Positions 13,998 to 16,971 of a DNA stretch of 16,971 bases are shown here, in pieces. A program made the translations under genes and the position numbers. Source of the DNA: Lachnospiraceae bacterium (GTDB taxonomy: Bacteria > Bacillota > Clostridia > Lachnospirales > Lachnospiraceae); contig JAGDCK010000160.1 of assembly GCA_017958585.1 (NCBI GenBank), forward strand, positions 1 through 16,971, in the 5' to 3' direction. Numbering within the stretch: position 1 is the stretch's first letter; every line of letters starts with the position of its first letter. The notes under the pieces were generated by a model. That model did not search any database. It had not been told where the DNA came from and saw only the letters and a list, made by a program, of their open reading frames with translations.

Positions 13998-14525
13998 ATG
14001 CAATTAAGAAATATACTGATCAATCAAAAATCCGAGTTTACCAGAAGGTGTGTTGGTGAAGCGGTGGTACTCTTACTTAAAAAGACAGAGTTTAACAGGA
14101 TAAAAGTTTCGGATATCGTAAAGAAAGCAGGAGTTTCCAGGACTTCTTTTTATAAATATTACACATCCACATATTCGGTTTTGACAGATTACCTTAATAT
14201 CATTGTCTCCGAGTACGTTTCAAGCGGGGAGGAACTTAGCGGAAGTTCATATTTTGACTATGATCATATAGTTTTCTCCTTTAATTTTTTTGATAAATAT
14301 GCGGATTTTTTCCTTACTCTCTCAAAAAAGAATCTTCATTCGGTGATGCTTGAGGGGATAAATGAGTTTATGTTAAAGCACATGAACACGGATCACAGTA
14401 TTTCGGTTTACAAACTCTATGCCTATGCGGGAGCACTTTTAAACAGCTTTTTAAAATGGGAAGAGGGCGGAAAGCAGGAGAGGGTGGAAGACATCGCCGC
14501 CACCCTTGTAAATATCGTAAAATAG
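13998..14525 (+). CDS. TetR/AcrR-family transcriptional regulator
   Basis: A 175-residue DNA-binding protein. The N-terminal helix-turn-helix is typical of TetR (KVSDIVKKAGVSRTSFYKYY at about 36-55), followed by a helical ligand-binding region with no recognisable specificity. I chose the ATG at 13998, with GAGAG 7 nt upstream; an in-frame ATG at 13968 adds ten residues but its only AGGGA directly abuts it. It lies 17 nt before the HAD phosphatase gene, so the two form an operon, and it faces the degV gene across a shared symmetric promoter region. It probably represses one or both units; its ligand is unknown. Confidence 0.85.
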   Translation: MQLRNILINQKSEFTRRCVGEAVVLLLKKTEFNRIKVSDIVKKAGVSRTSFYKYYTSTYSVLTDYLNIIVSEYVSSGEELSGSSYFDYDHIVFSFNFFDKYADFFLTLSKKNLHSVMLEGINEFMLKHMNTDHSISVYKLYAYAGALLNSFLKWEEGGKQERVEDIAATLVNIVK

Positions 14526-14542
14526 ATTGTAGAGGTTTTCAT

Positions 14543-15196
14543 ATGAAAGAATTTGATGCGGTGGTTTTTGATATGGACGGAGTCATATTTGACTCAGAGA
14601 AAGCGGTAATGGATTGCTGGATTGAACTTGCGAAAAAATATGATATCCCTGATATAGAGGGACCGTATCTGGCCTGCACGGGCACGAATGCACAGCGCAC
14701 AAGGCAGATAATGCTTGAGGCCTACGGCGAGGATTTTCCTTATGATAAATATGCAAAGGAAGCTTCCGTTATGTATCATGAAAAATACGACGGCGGACGG
14801 CTTCCAATGAAAAAGGGTGTTGTGGAGCTTTTAAAGTTTTTGGAGGCCGGCGGAAAAAAGATCGCCCTTGCCTCATCCACAAAGCGTGAAACCGTTGTGA
14901 ATCAGCTAAGAGACGCTTCCATACTTGATTTTTTTAGTGCCATTGTTACAGGGGACATGGTTGAAAGGAGTAAACCTGCGCCGGATATATTCTTAAAAGC
15001 CTGTGGAGAGATTGGTGTGGAGCCTGAGTATGCTTATGCCATCGAGGATTCATATAATGGCATAAGGTCAGCTCATGCGGGAGGTTTAAGGCCTGTCATG
15101 GTGCCGGATCTCTTACCTGAAACGGAAGAGATGAAGGAACTTTCAGAGACTGTTTTGGAGAACTTATTTAAGGTAAAGGATTACTTAAGCGATTAA
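14543..15196 (+). CDS. HAD-superfamily phosphatase / beta-phosphoglucomutase-like protein
   Basis: A 217-residue cytoplasmic HAD hydrolase, subfamily I. Motif I is FDMDGVIFDSE with nucleophile Asp10 and acid/base Asp12. Motif II is SSTKRE. Motif III is KPAPDIF, and motif IV is IEDSYNGI. A helical cap (about 18-85) lies between motif I and the core. Members act as sugar-phosphate phosphatases or phosphoglucomutases; the substrate is not evident. The ATG at 14543 has AGAGG 7 nt upstream. The open frame extends upstream to 14456, but that part overlaps the TetR gene and lacks family similarity. Confidence 0.9.
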   Translation: MKEFDAVVFDMDGVIFDSEKAVMDCWIELAKKYDIPDIEGPYLACTGTNAQRTRQIMLEAYGEDFPYDKYAKEASVMYHEKYDGGRLPMKKGVVELLKFLEAGGKKIALASSTKRETVVNQLRDASILDFFSAIVTGDMVERSKPAPDIFLKACGEIGVEPEYAYAIEDSYNGIRSAHAGGLRPVMVPDLLPETEEMKELSETVLENLFKVKDYLSD

Positions 15197-15235
15197 ACTC
15201 CACAGGTCACGGAAAAGCCAACGCGGAAAATTTTA

Positions 15236-15264
15236 TTGACATTGATCAGGAATAGTGATACATT
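15236..15264 (+). promoter_or_regulatory. Promoter of the queuosine-precursor operon
   Basis: Perfect TTGACA (15236-15241), exactly 17 bp, TACATT (15259-15264) preceded by TGA, an extended -10. Transcription would start near 15271, giving a leader of about 145 nt before queC. Confidence 0.75.
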
Positions 15265-15283
15265 TTCACCTGTGCAAAAGCAC

Positions 15284-15325
15284 CGACAGTTCGTTTGTAC
15301 CATCCTGTCGTTAAACAAAACCAGG
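15284..15325 (+). ncRNA. preQ1-I-like riboswitch aptamer
   Basis: Stem P1 is CGACAG (15284-15289) with CTGTCG (15305-15310). The 15-nt loop starts UUCG and contains UACC. It is followed by the A-rich tail UUAAACAAAACCAGG (15311-15325). This arrangement, and especially the tail, closely resembles the known Thermoanaerobacter tengcongensis preQ1-I aptamer as I remember it (tail UUAACAAAACAAGG). The tail CAGG can pair back into the loop (UUUG, 15294-15297, with two G-U pairs), giving the class's pseudoknot. The downstream genes make and import queuosine precursors, the expected targets. Confidence 0.72.
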
Positions 15326-15385
15326 ACTATGATTACATATTTTGAGTGTGGTTATAGCTTTGCGTTTTGCAAAGCTTATTTTGTT
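15323..15385 (+). terminator. Leader attenuator: antiterminator and intrinsic terminator
   Basis: Terminator: AGCTTTGC (15356-15363), loop GTTTT, GCAAAGCT (15369-15376), then TATTTTGTT. Competing antiterminator: 15327-15336 can pair with 15348-15357 over ten continuous pairs including G-U. It can extend through AGG (15323-15325) with UUU (15359-15361). AGG is also the 3' part of the aptamer pseudoknot, so ligand binding would disfavour the antiterminator and allow termination (an OFF switch). The competition model is inferred. Confidence 0.6.
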
Positions 15386-15414
15386 ATAAAAAATTCATTT
15401 ATAATGAGGTCAAT

Positions 15415-16101
15415 ATGAAAGCATTGGTATTATTCAGTGGTGGACTTGACAGTTCGGTTTGTCTTGGAATGGCTGTGAAAAAATACGGCCCCGAAGAGGT
15501 ACTTGCCCTGTCAATCTATTACGGACAGAAACATAAAAAAGAGATGGAGGCCTCCAAAAAGGTGGCTGAGTTCTATGGTGTAAAGCGTATTGAACTTGAC
15601 CTTGGAGAGATCTTTAAGGACAGCGACTGTACTCTCCTTGAGGGTGCAAAGGAGGAGATACCCCATGAGGATTACTCTGAGCAGCTTAAAAAGACAGGCG
15701 GTGCACCGGTAAATACTTACGTGCCATACAGAAACGGACTGTTTTTATCATCGGCCGCTTCCATTGCATTAAGTCACGGATGCAGCGAGATCTATTATGG
15801 TGCCCATGCGGATGATGCGGCAGGAAATGCATATCCCGACACCAGCGTGGCTTTTAACAGGGCCATATCCGATGCCATCTACATCGGAAGCGGAAACGAA
15901 TGCACAGTCGTTGCTCCCTTCATCGATAAGCCAAAGAGTGAAGTGGTGGCTGAGGGCGTCAGAGTGGGCCTGCCATTTGAACTTACCTGGAGCTGCTACG
16001 AAGGCCATGATAAGGCCTGCGGCGTCTGCGGAACCTGTAGAGACAGGATCGAAGCTTTTAGATTAAACGGTCTTACAGACCCTATAGAATATGAGAATTG
16101 A
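15415..16101 (+). CDS. queC: 7-cyano-7-deazaguanine (preQ0) synthase
   Basis: A 228-residue cytoplasmic enzyme that converts 7-carboxy-7-deazaguanine to preQ0 with ATP and ammonia, in queuosine biosynthesis. The PP-loop SGGLDSS is at 8-14. GGAPVNTYVPYRNGLFLS and YYGAHADDAAGNAYPD match QueC. The C-terminal zinc site has four cysteines (C194, C202, C205, C208 in WSCYEGHDKACGVCGTC). The ATG at 15415 has GAGG 5 nt upstream; an upstream in-frame extension to 15367 falls within the leader terminator and is rejected. It is first in the operon; queD and queE are not in the window. Confidence 0.95.
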   Translation: MKALVLFSGGLDSSVCLGMAVKKYGPEEVLALSIYYGQKHKKEMEASKKVAEFYGVKRIELDLGEIFKDSDCTLLEGAKEEIPHEDYSEQLKKTGGAPVNTYVPYRNGLFLSSAASIALSHGCSEIYYGAHADDAAGNAYPDTSVAFNRAISDAIYIGSGNECTVVAPFIDKPKSEVVAEGVRVGLPFELTWSCYEGHDKACGVCGTCRDRIEAFRLNGLTDPIEYEN

Positions 16102-16109
16102 GGTAAATT

Positions 16110-16793
16110 ATGTCTAACGAACTGATTTTTATTATCACTGTATTATTGTATCTTGGAAGTGTACTTTTACTGTACAAGCTCTATGGAAAAAACGGATTAT
16201 ACGCTTTTGCGATCTTTGGAACACTTCTTGGAAATATCGCCGTATGTAAGTGCGTGGACCTCTTCGGACTCTCCACCACAGCCGGAAATGTGCTTTACGC
16301 TTCCACTTTTTTGGTGACGGATATCCTGTCCGAGAAATATGGCAAGAAGGATGCACAGAAAGCGGTTATGTACAGCTTTACCGTTATGCTTTTGTGGATG
16401 CTGGGCTCCCAGATGATCCTGCTCTTTACTCCCAATGCCAACGATTACATCAGCGAGAGCTTAAGCGTTGTGTTCGGTCTTGTACCCAGGATCACCATAG
16501 CAAGTCTACTTGGATTTATCTGCAGCCAGAATATCGATGTATTCCTGTATCATTTCATCTGGAAAAAGACAGGGGACGGCAGCAAAAAACTGTGGCTTAG
16601 AAATAACGGAAGTACACTTTTAAGCCAGGCTGTAGACACAGTGATCTTTACATTCCTTGCATTCTGGGGAACATATCCCACAGGAGTATTTTTCAGTATT
16701 CTGATCACCACCTATCTGTTTAAGGCAGTGGTGGCTGTTGTTGATACACCTTTTATCTATCTTGCAAGAATGATCAAACCAAGGGAGGAATAA
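16110..16793 (+). CDS. yhhQ: Queuosine precursor transporter, YhhQ/VUT family
   Basis: A 227-residue membrane protein with about six transmembrane helices, belonging to the vitamin-uptake-type family that imports preQ0/preQ1 (YhhQ). Landmarks are ITVLLYLGSVLLLYKLYGK, the signature LYASTFLVTDILSEKYGKK (about 63-81), the loop with QNIDVFLYHFIWKKT, and STLLSQAVDTVIFTFLAFWG. GAGG lies before the ATG, which is 8 nt after the queC stop. Its place between synthesis genes suggests the cell both makes and salvages precursor. Confidence 0.92.
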   Translation: MSNELIFIITVLLYLGSVLLLYKLYGKNGLYAFAIFGTLLGNIAVCKCVDLFGLSTTAGNVLYASTFLVTDILSEKYGKKDAQKAVMYSFTVMLLWMLGSQMILLFTPNANDYISESLSVVFGLVPRITIASLLGFICSQNIDVFLYHFIWKKTGDGSKKLWLRNNGSTLLSQAVDTVIFTFLAFWGTYPTGVFFSILITTYLFKAVVAVVDTPFIYLARMIKPREE

Positions 16794-16796
16794 GAA

Positions 16797-16971
16797 ATGA
16801 GCGAAAGAGAAAACGAAGGCCTTACAAAGCTTGGAAGCGAACATACCAAATATCCCACGGATTACGATACGTCAGTGCTTGAGACTTTTAAAAACAAGCA
16901 CCCCGAAAACGATTACTATGTTAAATTCAACTGCCCTGAATTTACAAGCCTCTGCCCCATAACGGGACAAC
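16797..16971 (+). CDS. queF: NADPH-dependent preQ0 reductase (partial, cut by window end)
   Basis: The first 58 residues of QueF, which reduces the nitrile preQ0 to the amine preQ1 with NADPH. The segment FNCPEFTSLCPITGQ carries the catalytic Cys53, equivalent to Cys55 of the Bacillus subtilis enzyme. Short spacing to the N-terminus indicates the unimodular YkvM type. GGGAGGAA lies 7 nt before the ATG, 3 nt after the yhhQ stop. The product, preQ1, is the expected ligand of the leader riboswitch, which gives feedback control. Confidence 0.93.
   Translation, partial: MSERENEGLTKLGSEHTKYPTDYDTSVLETFKNKHPENDYYVKFNCPEFTSLCPITGQ

Noticed and set aside
14456..14542. Extended N-terminus of the HAD phosphatase
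   Set aside because: The extension overlaps the TetR gene in another frame and is Arg/Gly-rich without family similarity; ATG 14543 has AGAGG at the right distance.
15201..15274. CACAGGT / ACCTGTG inverted repeat flanking the queC promoter
   Set aside because: Seven bases at 60 nt distance is within chance expectation and no similar copy was found; GTGC-AAAA-GCAC at 15272-15283 is likewise too short to call.
15400..15405. TATAAT just upstream of queC as a second promoter
   Set aside because: No -35 box at a suitable distance and the resulting transcript would start within a few bases of the ATG, after the ribosome binding site.
1..16971. CRISPR arrays, tRNA/rRNA genes, transposases, phage or integration sites
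   Set aside because: No regularly spaced repeats, cloverleaf-like sequence, rRNA-like stretch or recognisable mobile-element protein was seen on either strand.

Overview
The window looks like a chromosomal segment of a low-to-mid GC Firmicute. I infer class Clostridia, most likely a Lachnospiraceae relative such as the Butyrivibrio/Roseburia group. Support comes from strong AGGAGG-type ribosome binding sites, sigma-A-like promoters, A/T-rich hairpin terminators, and gene types typical of gut anaerobes (a PaaK plus tandem-ACT pair, flavodoxins of the Flavodoxin_4 type, DegV, a PucR-type regulator, an aromatic acid exporter). No tRNA, rRNA, CRISPR array, insertion sequence or phage gene was seen.

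Layout. (1) 1-442: the 3' end of proB (glutamate 5-kinase PUA domain) and a bidirectional terminator. (2) 443-3038: an undescribed 54-residue protein gene on the minus strand, a PucR-type regulator with a palindrome on its promoter, and a convergent MocR/GabR-type regulator that lacks both the PLP lysine and the C-terminal domain. (3) 3161-6215: an operon-like run of phenylacetate-CoA ligase, tandem-ACT protein, flavodoxin and a CPBP-like membrane protein whose catalytic residues look replaced. (4) 6223-9749: a membrane-anchored c-di-GMP phosphodiesterase (intact EAL, degenerate GGDEF), an ArAE-type aromatic acid exporter and a short flavodoxin, closed by a terminator. (5) 9897-12935: an iron/siderophore/haem/cobalamin-class ABC importer with the lipoprotein gene divergent from permease and ATPase genes; two copies of a 16-bp palindrome sit between them and look like a metalloregulator operator. 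(6) 12932-15196: a DegV protein divergent from a TetR regulator and a HAD phosphatase, driven by two almost perfectly superimposed opposite promoters; degV also has a leader that can fold over its ribosome binding site. (7) 15236-16971: the queuosine-precursor operon queC-yhhQ-queF (queF cut by the window end), preceded by a good promoter, a preQ1-I-like riboswitch aptamer, a candidate antiterminator and an intrinsic terminator.

How it fits together. The PaaK/ACT genes and the nearby aromatic acid exporter suggest handling of aryl acids from aromatic amino acid fermentation, though this link is only inferred from proximity. The ABC importer is probably iron- or haem-responsive. The queuosine operon is the best understood block: preQ1 made or salvaged by the operon would shut it off through the leader. 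The likeliest undescribed items are the 54-residue protein, the PLP-lysine-less MocR protein, the CPBP-like pseudoenzyme and the mirrored promoter pair.
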